A stretch of DNA of 8,011 bases from Pseudomonadota bacterium. GTDB taxonomy: Bacteria > Pseudomonadota > Alphaproteobacteria > Rhizobiales > Devosiaceae. The notes under the pieces were generated by a model, which was not told where the DNA came from, searched no databases, and saw nothing but the letters and a program-made list of their open reading frames with translations. Position numbers and translations under genes: made by a program. Location of the stretch: positions 1-8,011 of the forward strand of contig JAEZBF010000220.1 in assembly GCA_023427545.1 (NCBI GenBank). Direction: 5' to 3'. Below, in pieces: positions 1 to 6,547 of the stretch (positions are counted from its first letter, which is position 1; the number at the start of each line of letters is the position of its first letter).

Positions 1-1400
1 CCCGGCGCGCGGCCGGGACGTTGCGGACCTACACTATCGAGCAAAAGGGCGAGGCGCTCACGACCGGCATTGCCATCGGCGACGCGGTCGTGGCCGGTCA
101 GGTTTGCCTGATCGAGAACGTGAAGGATATCGACCAGTTCGTGGACGGGTCGGTGCTCGTCACCTCGACGACCGATCCCGACTGGGTGCCGATCATGAAG
201 CGAGCCGCCGCGATCGTCACCGATCATGGCGGGCGGACGTCGCATGCGGCAATCGTTTCGCGGGAGCTGGGCTTGCCGGCCGTGGTCGGAACGGGCAACG
301 CAACGCATGTCCTGCACACCGGACAGGACGTCACCGTTTCCTGTGCCGAGGGTGACAAGGGCTTCGTCTACGCCGGAACAGCGAACTTCAGCTCGGCTAT
401 CGTGGACGTCGCAACGGTCCCCGAAACCAAGACCAAGGTGATGCTCAACCTCGCCAACCCGGCCGCGGCCTTCCGCTGGTGGCGCCTCCCCGCCGATGGG
501 GTTGGGCTCGCGAGGATGGAGTTCGTCATCAGCAACGCCATCCGCATACATCCGATGGCGCTGCTCCACTTCGACAAGTTGAAGGACGAGGCGGCCAAGG
601 CCGACATCGCAACGATCACCGCCGGCTATACGGATAAGGCGGAGTTCTTCGTCGACCAACTCAGCCGGGGTCTCGCCCGTATCGCCGCATCGGCCTATCC
701 GCGGCCGGTCATCATCCGGATGAGCGATTTCAAGACGAATGAGTACGCCGGATTGATCGGAGGCGCCGATTTCGAGCCAAGGGAAGAAAACCCGATGATC
801 GGCTTCCGCGGGGCCTCGCGGTACTACTCACCGCAATATCGAGACGGCTTCGCTCTAGAGTGCCGAGCAATCGCTCGGCTGCGCGATACCCTCGGCTTCT
901 CGAACGTCGTCGTCATGATCCCGTTCTGCCGGTCCGTCGGCGAGGCGGACAAGGTGCTCGAGGTGATGGCTGCAAGCGGCCTCATACGGGGCGAGCGGGG
1001 GCTGCAGGTCTACGTGATGTGCGAGATCCCGGCGAACGTAATTCTCGCTCGGGAGTTCGCCAAGCGGTTCGATGGTTTCTCCATCGGGTCCAACGATTTG
1101 ACCCAGCTCACCCTGGGTGTCGATCGGGATTCCGCAGAGCTCGCCGGCCTGTTCGACGAGCAGGATGATGCGGTCAAATGGATGATTGCGCGGATCATCG
1201 AGGACGCCAACCGGGCCGGCGCCAAGGTGGGCATTTGCGGCCAGGCTCCGAGTGATCATCCGGAGTTCGCTCGGTTTCTCGTCGAATGCGGCATCGACTC
1301 AATCTCGGTCAGTCCCGACAGCTTCATCGCGGTCAAGACCCATGTCGCCGCGGCCGAGGCTGCCGGACGCCAATCAAAGTCCGAAAGGAACGCTGCATGA
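1..1400 (+). CDS. ppsA: Phosphoenolpyruvate synthase, C-terminal part (5' end outside window)
   Basis: PEP synthase (pyruvate, water dikinase) converts pyruvate, ATP and water to PEP, AMP and phosphate in the cytoplasm, the entry to gluconeogenesis from C3 compounds. The reading frame is open to the window edge (codons from base 3), so the TTG at 21 is not the real start. By comparison with E. coli PpsA (about 790 residues) roughly 325 N-terminal residues, the ATP-grasp domain, are missing. What remains is the swivelling phosphohistidine domain, with GGRTSHAAI and its catalytic His at bases 243-245, followed by the PEP-binding TIM barrel. Barrel signatures include GVGLARMEF, RMSDFKTNEYAGL, ENPMIGFRGA, MIPFCRSV, MCEIPAN, GSNDLTQLTLGVDRDS and VGICGQAPSDH, the last carrying the expected catalytic Cys at 1236-1238. 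All visible active-site motifs are intact, so the enzyme is probably functional. The stop codon overlaps the start of the next gene. Confidence 0.96.
   Translation, partial: RRAAGTLRTYTIEQKGEALTTGIAIGDAVVAGQVCLIENVKDIDQFVDGSVLVTSTTDPDWVPIMKRAAAIVTDHGGRTSHAAIVSRELGLPAVVGTGNATHVLHTGQDVTVSCAEGDKGFVYAGTANFSSAIVDVATVPETKTKVMLNLANPAAAFRWWRLPADGVGLARMEFVISNAIRIHPMALLHFDKLKDEAAKADIATITAGYTDKAEFFVDQLSRGLARIAASAYPRPVIIRMSDFKTNEYAGLIGGADFEPREENPMIGFRGASRYYSPQYRDGFALECRAIARLRDTLGFSNVVVMIPFCRSVGEADKVLEVMAASGLIRGERGLQVYVMCEIPANVILAREFAKRFDGFSIGSNDLTQLTLGVDRDSAELAGLFDEQDDAVKWMIARIIEDANRAGAKVGICGQAPSDHPEFARFLVECGIDSISVSPDSFIAVKTHVAAAEAAGRQSKSERNAA
1384..1390 (+). promoter_or_regulatory. Ribosome binding site of the small winged-helix gene
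   Basis: AAAGGAA lies inside the last codons of ppsA, 6 nt before the ATG at 1397. It fixes the start of the small gene and, with the ATGA overlap, suggests translational coupling to ppsA. Confidence 0.6.
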
Positions 1401-1651
1401 GCGATCTCGACCAGCGCGAGCGGGCACAGCTCGGTCTGCAGTACATCCAAGATGCGGTGGTCAATCTGCTGGTCCAGCATCCCAACGGGCTGCCGGCCGA
1501 GAGCATCGCCAACGTTCTGGGGCTCGAGGAACTGGCGCCGGAGAAGCGCGCTCTCATCGCGAGCGGCATCTGCGAGCTTCTCGTGGAATCGGGTCGCATC
1601 CTGTGGGACGGGCATAACGGCGTCTATATCGACAACCCCGACAAGTACTGA
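1397..1651 (+). CDS. Small winged-helix-like protein coupled to ppsA
   Basis: Unrecognised 84-residue protein. The start is chosen because ATG at 1397 overlaps the ppsA stop as ATGA and is preceded at 6 nt by the Shine-Dalgarno-like AAAGGAA (1384-1390). The predicted order is a long helix (about residues 6-26), a helix-turn-helix-like pair (AESIANVLGL near 33-42, then 48-65) and a beta hairpin ending in RILWDGHNGVYID (67-79), which resembles the wing of a winged-helix fold. There is no signal peptide, membrane segment or cysteine cluster (one Cys only). The fold could bind DNA and make this a small regulator of the operon, or it could act by protein contact, for example on PEP synthase. The known PpsA regulator, the DUF299 kinase/phosphatase PpsR, is unrelated and much larger. 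Function is not assigned; the gene call itself is strong because of position, SD and codon use. Confidence 0.85.
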   Translation: MSDLDQRERAQLGLQYIQDAVVNLLVQHPNGLPAESIANVLGLEELAPEKRALIASGICELLVESGRILWDGHNGVYIDNPDKY

Positions 1652-1665
1652 CGCCGCGGGCTAAA

Positions 1666-4374
1666 GTGGACTTCGGCGCGCTGATCGGCAGGCCCCCCAC
1701 GAACAGGCCGGCCGCGGGCGATCGTGTCGCCTGGCACGGATTGAGTACCGAGGAGACACTGCGCCGGCTCGGTACGACGCGACTTGGGCTGAGTAGCGCT
1801 GACGTTCAGGCGCGGCGGAGCCGCTTCGGCCCCAATCAGTTACCCGAACCCAGGCGGCGCAGCCTGCCGGCGATCATCTTCGGCCAATTGCGCAGCCCGT
1901 TGATCTACCTGCTCCTCGCTGCAGTCGTGGTTTCGGTTGCAACTGGCGATGTCACCGATGCCGTCTTCATCTTCCTCGTCCTAGCCATCAATACCGGCAT
2001 CGGTGCGCTTCAGGAAGCCAATGCCGAAGCCAACACCGCAGCGCTCCGCCGGAGGGTGCTGACGAGCGCCCGTGTAAGTCGTGACAGCGCAATCGTGCGG
2101 ATCGACAGCTGCGATCTCGTGCCTGGAGACGTGGTGTCGCTCGAGGCCGGCGACAGGGTCCCCGCCGATCTGCGCCTGCTGCAGGCCGCGGATCTTGAAA
2201 CCGACGAGTCCATGCTGACCGGGGAGTCGCTGCCGGTTGGAAAGAATGCTGAGGCGGAGGTGCCTGATGATGCGCCTCTCGGGGATCGTTGGAACAGCCT
2301 CGCGGCGGCCACCCTCGTTCGCCGCGGGCGTGCCATTGGGGTGGTCGTTGCTACGGGTGCAACCACCGAAATCGGCCGCATCGCCGGCGCGCTTAACCTC
2401 GTACCTGCAGTGCCGCCGCTCATGCGTCGCCTCAACAGCTTCTCGCGCCTGCTTGGGATCGCCTCTCTGGTCCTTGTCACCGCGATTGTTGGCCCCCGCC
2501 TCCTCGGCGGCGCAGATTTCCGAGAGACTCTTCTGATCGGCGTGGCGCTCGCCATCTCGATCATCCCAGAAGGTCTTCCGGTAGCTGTCACGGTCGCTCT
2601 GGCGATTGCCACGAGAAGGATGGCCAAACGGAACGTCGTCGTTCGTCATCTGCCGGCGGTTGAGGGCCTCGGTGCCTGCACAGTAATTGCGACGGACAAG
2701 ACTGGAACGCTCACGGTCAACCAGCTGACGGCCAAGCAGGTGTGGCTTCCCGGCCAGGGACTGGTGGCGATCGGCGGCGAAGGCCTTGACCCGCGCGGAT
2801 CCTTCGAGCCGCACGAGCAAAGCGCCCTCGAAGCGATTGCCGCACTTGCCCGTTCGGCGGCGCTCTGCAGCGACGCTTCGTTCTCACCCCCGGATCGGAC
2901 GGGGAGCGGGGACACTGTGGATCTGGCCTTCCTTGTCCTTGCTGCCAAGGCTGGGGTTCAGGTGGACTCCCTGCGCGAGGACTTGCAACGGCTCGGAGAG
3001 CTCCCATTCTCGGCGGAGCGAAAGTTCTCCGCCACGCTCAATGCAAGCGGGACCAACCGTCAGGTCAACTTCAAGGGCGCGGCCGAGGTGATCCTGCCGG
3101 CGTGCACCGGCATCGATGCCGAAGGCGCCCGGCAGCAAGTTGGACTCCTCGCAACCTCAGGTTTTCGCGTGCTTGCCGTTGCGACCCGCTCGCTCCCCGC
3201 CGGGTCGAGTGGTGGGGACCTCAGTGGCGAGATGCACGATCTGACCCTCCTCGGCCTTGTTGCCTTCATCGATCCGCTTCGTCCCGAAGCAGCCCAGGCG
3301 GTAACCGATTGCCGGCGTGCAGGCGTTGCCGTGAAGATGATCACGGGCGATCACCCGGCGACCGCGCTCGCCATCGCGCGACAGGTCGGGATCGCACGTG
3401 AGCAGGACACCGTTGCAACGGGGGCCGACCTCAAGGCCGCCGCCGACGGTGACGCCGCAGCGCGGGCCCGGGTCGCAGCCGCAAGCGTCTTTGCGCGTGT
3501 CGAGCCGGCGCAGAAAGTCGAGATCGTTCAGGCCCTGCGTGCCGAGGGCCACTACGTCGCGATGACCGGCGATGGCGTGAACGATGCCCCTGCCCTGCTC
3601 CAGGCCGATATCGGCGTGGGGATGGGCCGGGACGGGACCGATGTCGCGCGTGAAGCGTCCGACCTCATCCTCACTGATGACAACTTCGCCTCGATCGTTG
3701 CCGGCATCGAGGAGGGCCGCGCTGCGTACGCGAACATCCGCAAGGTGATCTTTCTCCTGGTCGGCACGGGCGCAGCCGAAGCCATGATGTTCCTGCTGGC
3801 GTTGATCACGGGGCTGCCGGCTCCCCTTGGCGCCGCTCAACTGCTATGGCTGAACCTGGTGACCAACGGCGGCCAGGACGTTGCGCTTGCCCTGGAAAAG
3901 CCCGAACGCGGGCTGCTCCAGAAGCCACCCCGTCGCCCCTCGGAGCCGATTTTCGATGCCGCGATGATGCGGCAGACTTTGGTTTCCGCACTGTACATCG
4001 GGGTGGTGGGTTACGCCGTATTCGCCTGGTGCTTGGCGCAGGGATACAACGAGGCAGAAGCGCGCAACGTGCTCCTCTTCCTGATGGTTCTTTTCGAAAA
4101 CGTGCAGGCGCTCAACGCCCGTTCGGAAACCCGGTCGATCTTCAGGGTGCCGCTGTGCGACAACCTGTTCCTCGTTGGCGCGGTGGTCGTCGCGCAGACC
4201 GTTCACCTCGCTGCGCCGTTCATCCCGGGATTGAGAGACGTCCTCGAGGTTCAACCGATTTCGCCCGCCATGTGGGGCGTACTCCTGGGGATCGCTCTCT
4301 CGCTGCTAGTCGTCACCGAGACCGAGCGGGCGCTTCGAAGTGGAGTGGCGCGCGGGCGTGCGTCCGTGAACTGA
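1666..4374 (+). CDS. P2-type cation-transporting ATPase (Ca2+-ATPase-like)
   Basis: Inner-membrane P-type ATPase of 902 residues, the usual length for the P2 (SERCA/PMCA-like) class. Visible parts in order: an N-terminal cation-ATPase domain (WHGLSTEE to FGPNQLP, about 23-59), M1-M2 (about 77-116), actuator domain with TGES (185-188), M3-M4 with PEGLP (301-305), phosphorylation motif DKTGTLT with Asp344, nucleotide-binding domain (FSAERK 448-453, KGAAE 470-474), TGDHP (560-564), TGDGVNDAP (634-642), then M5-M10. There is no N-terminal CxxC or heavy-metal domain and no CPC in M4, which argues against a P1B metal pump. Aligned by eye to SERCA, the ion-site acids Glu302 (M4), Glu705 (M5) and Glu811 (M8) are kept, as are Asn730 and Thr733 in M6. 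The key M6 Asp is Asn734 and the M5 Asn is Gly702, so the transported ion is uncertain. The start is GTG 14 bp after the previous stop, with no clear SD; reinitiation from the upstream gene is plausible. No alternative start keeps the conserved N-terminal block. Confidence 0.95.
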   Translation: MDFGALIGRPPTNRPAAGDRVAWHGLSTEETLRRLGTTRLGLSSADVQARRSRFGPNQLPEPRRRSLPAIIFGQLRSPLIYLLLAAVVVSVATGDVTDAVFIFLVLAINTGIGALQEANAEANTAALRRRVLTSARVSRDSAIVRIDSCDLVPGDVVSLEAGDRVPADLRLLQAADLETDESMLTGESLPVGKNAEAEVPDDAPLGDRWNSLAAATLVRRGRAIGVVVATGATTEIGRIAGALNLVPAVPPLMRRLNSFSRLLGIASLVLVTAIVGPRLLGGADFRETLLIGVALAISIIPEGLPVAVTVALAIATRRMAKRNVVVRHLPAVEGLGACTVIATDKTGTLTVNQLTAKQVWLPGQGLVAIGGEGLDPRGSFEPHEQSALEAIAALARSAALCSDASFSPPDRTGSGDTVDLAFLVLAAKAGVQVDSLREDLQRLGELPFSAERKFSATLNASGTNRQVNFKGAAEVILPACTGIDAEGARQQVGLLATSGFRVLAVATRSLPAGSSGGDLSGEMHDLTLLGLVAFIDPLRPEAAQAVTDCRRAGVAVKMITGDHPATALAIARQVGIAREQDTVATGADLKAAADGDAAARARVAAASVFARVEPAQKVEIVQALRAEGHYVAMTGDGVNDAPALLQADIGVGMGRDGTDVAREASDLILTDDNFASIVAGIEEGRAAYANIRKVIFLLVGTGAAEAMMFLLALITGLPAPLGAAQLLWLNLVTNGGQDVALALEKPERGLLQKPPRRPSEPIFDAAMMRQTLVSALYIGVVGYAVFAWCLAQGYNEAEARNVLLFLMVLFENVQALNARSETRSIFRVPLCDNLFLVGAVVVAQTVHLAAPFIPGLRDVLEVQPISPAMWGVLLGIALSLLVVTETERALRSGVARGRASVN

Positions 4375-4391
4375 GAACGCCCCGCAGAACT
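4375..4391. other. Very short convergent gap
   Basis: Only 17 bp separate the stop codons of the ATPase (+) and the hydrolase (-). I see no hairpin or T-tract here, so transcripts from either side probably run into the opposing gene or end by a factor-dependent route. Confidence 0.5.
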
Positions 4392-5357
4392 TCACCTGAG
4401 CGAGCGGAGGAAACTGTCGATCTCGGCGAACAGCTCGGAGTCGTGGCCAACCCACACGTGACCGCCGGTGGGATAGCCGACCAGCCTTGCGCCCGGCACC
4501 GTCGCAGCGATGTGCTTGGCGGCCGCTATCGTCCCGAACCGATCATCCTCGCACGATATGGTCAGAGTCGGCGCAGTGATCGTCTCGATCGGCATCCGAG
4601 CAGGGTTGCTGGCGAGGCGCGCATCGTTCAGCAAGCCACGGCTACGCTCACTGACGGGAAGGATATCCCACAAGATGCGCCGAACGCGCCCCTGCTCGTC
4701 GGCACCCGCGGCGTTAACGAGAGCGGGGTCTGTCGCCAACAGAGTGCCAATCATCAAATCCGGCACTGTTGAGAGGGCCAGCCAGAAGACGAAATCAGAT
4801 TTCAGCATCGCATTCATCGCGACGTTCTGGATCCCGCTTGGCCCCGGTGTCGTCGGCCGACCTGGCACGTAGGAAGCAGGCACAATCGGCACGAGCGCGC
4901 TGCAGCGATCGGGATGACGAATAGCGAATGAGAGGGCGGGCAGCGCGCCCGCGGAACCGCCCGCGACCGGCAACCGATCAATCTCCAGGTAGTCGAGCAG
5001 TTCCACCAGCGCGTCCGCCTGGTTTTCGCTGCTTGGATCGTCGGGGAAATCGCTCCGCAGGTAGCCGAACCGGGAGGGTGCGACAATGCGATAGCCGGCC
5101 CGGACCAAGGGCTGCGCAAAGCCCAGGCCCTGGTCGAAGCCGCCGCCGGTGCCATGGATCATCAACACCGGAGGACCGCTCCCCGCCTCGGCGTATTCGA
5201 GCGCGCCGAAAGTGGTCGGGATGCCCTGGCTGCCGCTTGCAATGCGCGCATCGGCTGCCGCCATGGCCGAGGTATAAAAGTAGGTGGTGCCGCCGCCCAC
5301 GGTAAGTGCTGCGGCACCCGCAGCGCCCAGAGCCAGCAGCGATCTACGCGTCACCAC
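4392..5357 (-). CDS. Alpha/beta hydrolase with probable Tat signal
   Basis: A 321-residue alpha/beta-hydrolase-fold protein, last gene of the - strand cluster. The N-terminus has TRRSLLAL (3-10) followed by an Ala/Gly-rich hydrophobic stretch and a possible AMA cleavage site near 31-33. This resembles a twin-arginine signal, so export to the periplasm or anchoring there is likely. Fold motifs: oxyanion HGTGGG (68-73), nucleophile elbow GGSAGA with Ser135, acid in CEDDRFGT (probably Asp272), and His300 in GGHVW (His305 is an alternative). The triad therefore looks complete. The substrate cannot be read from the sequence; esterase, lactonase, haloperoxidase-like or epoxide-hydrolase-like activities are all possible, and an Asp-nucleophile dehalogenase is unlikely because the nucleophile is Ser. 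There are two adjacent GTG codons (5357 and 5354); both fit the strong AGGAGG upstream. A 55 bp gap separates it from the DUF998 gene. Confidence 0.9.
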   Translation of the reverse strand: MVTRRSLLALGAAGAAALTVGGGTTYFYTSAMAAADARIASGSQGIPTTFGALEYAEAGSGPPVLMIHGTGGGFDQGLGFAQPLVRAGYRIVAPSRFGYLRSDFPDDPSSENQADALVELLDYLEIDRLPVAGGSAGALPALSFAIRHPDRCSALVPIVPASYVPGRPTTPGPSGIQNVAMNAMLKSDFVFWLALSTVPDLMIGTLLATDPALVNAAGADEQGRVRRILWDILPVSERSRGLLNDARLASNPARMPIETITAPTLTISCEDDRFGTIAAAKHIAATVPGARLVGYPTGGHVWVGHDSELFAEIDSFLRSLR

Positions 5358-5362
5358 GTCCG

Positions 5363-5368
5363 CCTCCT
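5363..5368 (-). promoter_or_regulatory. Strong Shine-Dalgarno of the hydrolase gene
   Basis: On the - strand this is a perfect AGGAGG, 5 nt before the first GTG (5357) and 8 nt before the second (5354). It supports a GTG start and suggests that this last gene is translated well independently of the genes before it. Confidence 0.7.
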
Positions 5369-5412
5369 ACTCGATGAGATACGTGCACAGCGGCGAGCTG
5401 GCGGCGGAGCCC

Positions 5413-6069
5413 TCAAATTCTTGCCTCAGCCCGCCCCAGGAGGAAGCCGCCGTAGATCATCAGCCAAAGCATCGGGGGATAGACGATCATGCGCTCGGCG
5501 CCGCCGTGACCGATCGCTCCGAAGACCGAGGGGTTGCCGGCGTCCCCAGCGGCCATGATCACGACGTACGCCAGGCCGATGGCTGCGAGGGTACCACCGA
5601 TGGTGCCGATCGCACCGCGCAGACGAATGACTTCGGGAATGATCTGCAGATTGAAGAAGAGGAACGCGGCCAGCGCGAAGAGGCCGTGAATGCCCGGGGC
5701 CTCCAGGGTCACGAGCCCGGCTCCCACGACCCCGGCGCCTGCCAGCGCATAGAGGGTCAGCGGCAAAATCCGCCCGTTGATGCGGTAGAGAAGGACCCCG
5801 CCCAAGGCGTTGAGCAGCCCTGTGACGACGAGGGACGTGTTGAACAGCGGTGCCGTAACGGGATGGACCCCTAGGTCGCTGATCGCGCCGCCGCTCAGAT
5901 CGTATCCGGGTGCCATCGACGCGGTAACCATGATCATCGTCATGAACTGCGCCGCGAGGAAGCAGAAGCTCACTCCGGCGTAACGCTGCAGCGAGCCCAT
6001 CTCGGAGCTGCGGATCTTCGGGGATGCCGATGACCGCACACCTGTCGCGGCAGCTCCGATCCTAGACAT
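5413..6069 (-). CDS. DUF998 family integral membrane protein
   Basis: A 218-residue membrane protein with about six hydrophobic spans (roughly 28-52, 71-95, 101-120, 127-147, 155-174, 193-212). The family-like features are the PGYD...AISDLG segment after the first span (ISDLG 63-67), a His at the start of the fourth span (128) and the closing GGAERMIVYP block (189-198) before the last span. These match DUF998, a family of unknown function. I chose the ATG at 6069 because it carries GAGGA (6078-6082) 8 nt upstream and overlaps the preceding stop by 8 bp, giving coupled translation. The reading frame is open further upstream, to 6186, but that stretch is inside the eRF1-like gene and reads as low-complexity Ser/Arg. 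The ATG at 6000 (MGSLQRY) is a second candidate and would give the more typical DUF998 N-terminus, but its SD is poor. No catalytic motif is visible. Confidence 0.85.
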   Translation of the reverse strand: MSRIGAAATGVRSSASPKIRSSEMGSLQRYAGVSFCFLAAQFMTMIMVTASMAPGYDLSGGAISDLGVHPVTAPLFNTSLVVTGLLNALGGVLLYRINGRILPLTLYALAGAGVVGAGLVTLEAPGIHGLFALAAFLFFNLQIIPEVIRLRGAIGTIGGTLAAIGLAYVVIMAAGDAGNPSVFGAIGHGGAERMIVYPPMLWLMIYGGFLLGRAEARI

Positions 6070-6448
6070 GCATGCGATCCTCGGAGTGGAAAAACTTGCG
6101 GGCGGCGGCAATGAGCTCACCATCGCTGGGGTGATCCATTGGCTCCACATCCCAGACCTGCTTGCCGAGCGCCGGGACCTCCTCATTGAGATAAGCGGCG
6201 AGATCCGTCCGGGCGCGAGAGGGACCGGTGATCAGGATCGCGCGCGCCGGCCGGAGCGCTTCAGCGACCTTCTTCAGGAAATCCCGCGCGATGGGCTTGG
6301 ACCCCCTTCCCACGTGGTCGGCCTTGCGGTGCACGTGATGCACGGGACCCTCGTCGACCACGGTCTCGATCTCGGCTTCGTCCCTGCCGATCCAGCAGAT
6401 GCGGGCGTGCTGATAGTCGATCCAGACGGCGGCATGATAGCGGGTCAT
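6062..6448 (-). CDS. Small eRF1-fold-like 'translational machinery' protein
   Basis: A 128-residue soluble protein. From memory of the family it matches small bacterial proteins annotated as 'translational machinery protein', distantly related to domains of the release factor eRF1/Pelota group. Features seen: AAVWIDYQHARI strand at 6-17, a His/Lys block HHVHRK (37-42), a helix then ILITGPSRARTDLAAYL (71-87), and a closing VEPMDHPSDGEL...AARKFF block (101-120). The GP-x-A-[KR]-T/E and DHP-[ST]-D-G signatures are the family marks. No GGQ motif is present, so peptide release as in true eRF1 is not expected; ribosome association is inference only. The ATG at 6448 has GGAGAG about 5 nt upstream. 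It lies between a universal stress protein and a DUF998 gene, so a role in stress adaptation of translation is a fair guess. Confidence 0.85.
   Translation of the reverse strand: MTRYHAAVWIDYQHARICWIGRDEAEIETVVDEGPVHHVHRKADHVGRGSKPIARDFLKKVAEALRPARAILITGPSRARTDLAAYLNEEVPALGKQVWDVEPMDHPSDGELIAAARKFFHSEDRMHV
6078..6082 (-). promoter_or_regulatory. Ribosome binding site deciding the DUF998 start
   Basis: GAGGA on the - strand sits 8 nt before the ATG at 6069, within the last codons of the eRF1-like gene. It favours 6069 over the upstream in-frame codons and over the ATG at 6000. Confidence 0.5.
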
Positions 6449-6546
6449 GTGAACTCTCCAGTAGTGGGCCAGCGTTGCCAGTTGGCCTTGCTTGAGAGAG
6501 ATGATGGAGCGAAACGCGCTCCAACCGCTTGATCTGGCGCAAGCGG
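6449..6546 (-). other. Intergenic region between usp and the eRF1-like gene
   Basis: At 98 bp this is the largest gap between genes in the window. It holds the two abutting hairpins at its usp side and the GGAGAG ribosome site near 6454-6459 for the eRF1-like gene. A weaker GGCCA/TGGCC pair (about 6467-6487) lies between them. I find no convincing -35/-10 pair by eye, though an internal promoter cannot be excluded. Confidence 0.4.
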
Positions 6547-6547
6547 T
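6506..6547 (-). repeat. Two abutting perfect stem-loops after the usp gene
   Basis: Read on the - strand, the last base of the usp stop codon begins an 8-bp perfect stem ACCGCTTG/CAAGCGGT with an 8-nt loop (6547-6524). This is followed without spacer by a 7-bp stem TGGAGCG/CGCTCCA with a 5-nt loop CGTTT (6523-6505). Downstream is a pyrimidine-rich stretch (TCATCTCTCTC) but no run of T, so a classical intrinsic terminator is not well supported. The structure could reduce read-through into the eRF1-like gene, or protect the 3' end of a processed usp message and so set different expression levels within the cluster. Confidence 0.5.
6529..6542. promoter_or_regulatory. Weak FNR/FixK-like half-matching site
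   Basis: On the - strand the bases read TTGCG-CCAG-ATCAA against the FNR/FixK consensus TTGAY-N4-RTCAA: one half is perfect and the other has two mismatches, 8 of 10 in all. It is centred about 87 bp before the ATG of the eRF1-like gene. It sits within the first hairpin, which alone explains part of its symmetry, so this is only a candidate. Confidence 0.15.

Noticed and set aside
21..23. TTG as the true start of a short PEP synthase-like protein
   Set aside because: The frame is open upstream to the window edge and the sequence continues the PpsA family alignment, so the gene is cut by the window and not a short paralogue.
1981..2820. Long antisense reading frame (279 codons) and an overlapping 205-codon one opposite the ATPase gene
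   Set aside because: Their products are Arg/Gly/Asp-rich with no recognisable domain, as expected of the reverse strand of GC-rich coding DNA; the ATPase frame is unambiguous.
3157..3840. Antisense frame of 227 codons opposite the ATPase P-domain
   Set aside because: It is a shadow of the conserved ATPase sequence, with no start signal or family match.
5284..5874. 196-codon + strand frame opposite the DUF998 and hydrolase genes
   Set aside because: Composition is Glu/Gly/Arg-rich and featureless, while the - strand products have clear membrane and hydrolase motifs.
6070..6186. N-terminal extension of the DUF998 protein up to base 6186
   Set aside because: This stretch is coding in the eRF1-like frame, reads as low-complexity Ser/Arg/Pro in the DUF998 frame, and a good SD sits before the ATG at 6069.
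6506..6547. Classical rho-independent terminator after usp
   Set aside because: The stems are good but no T-run follows on the - strand, so I list it as tandem stem-loops and not as a terminator.
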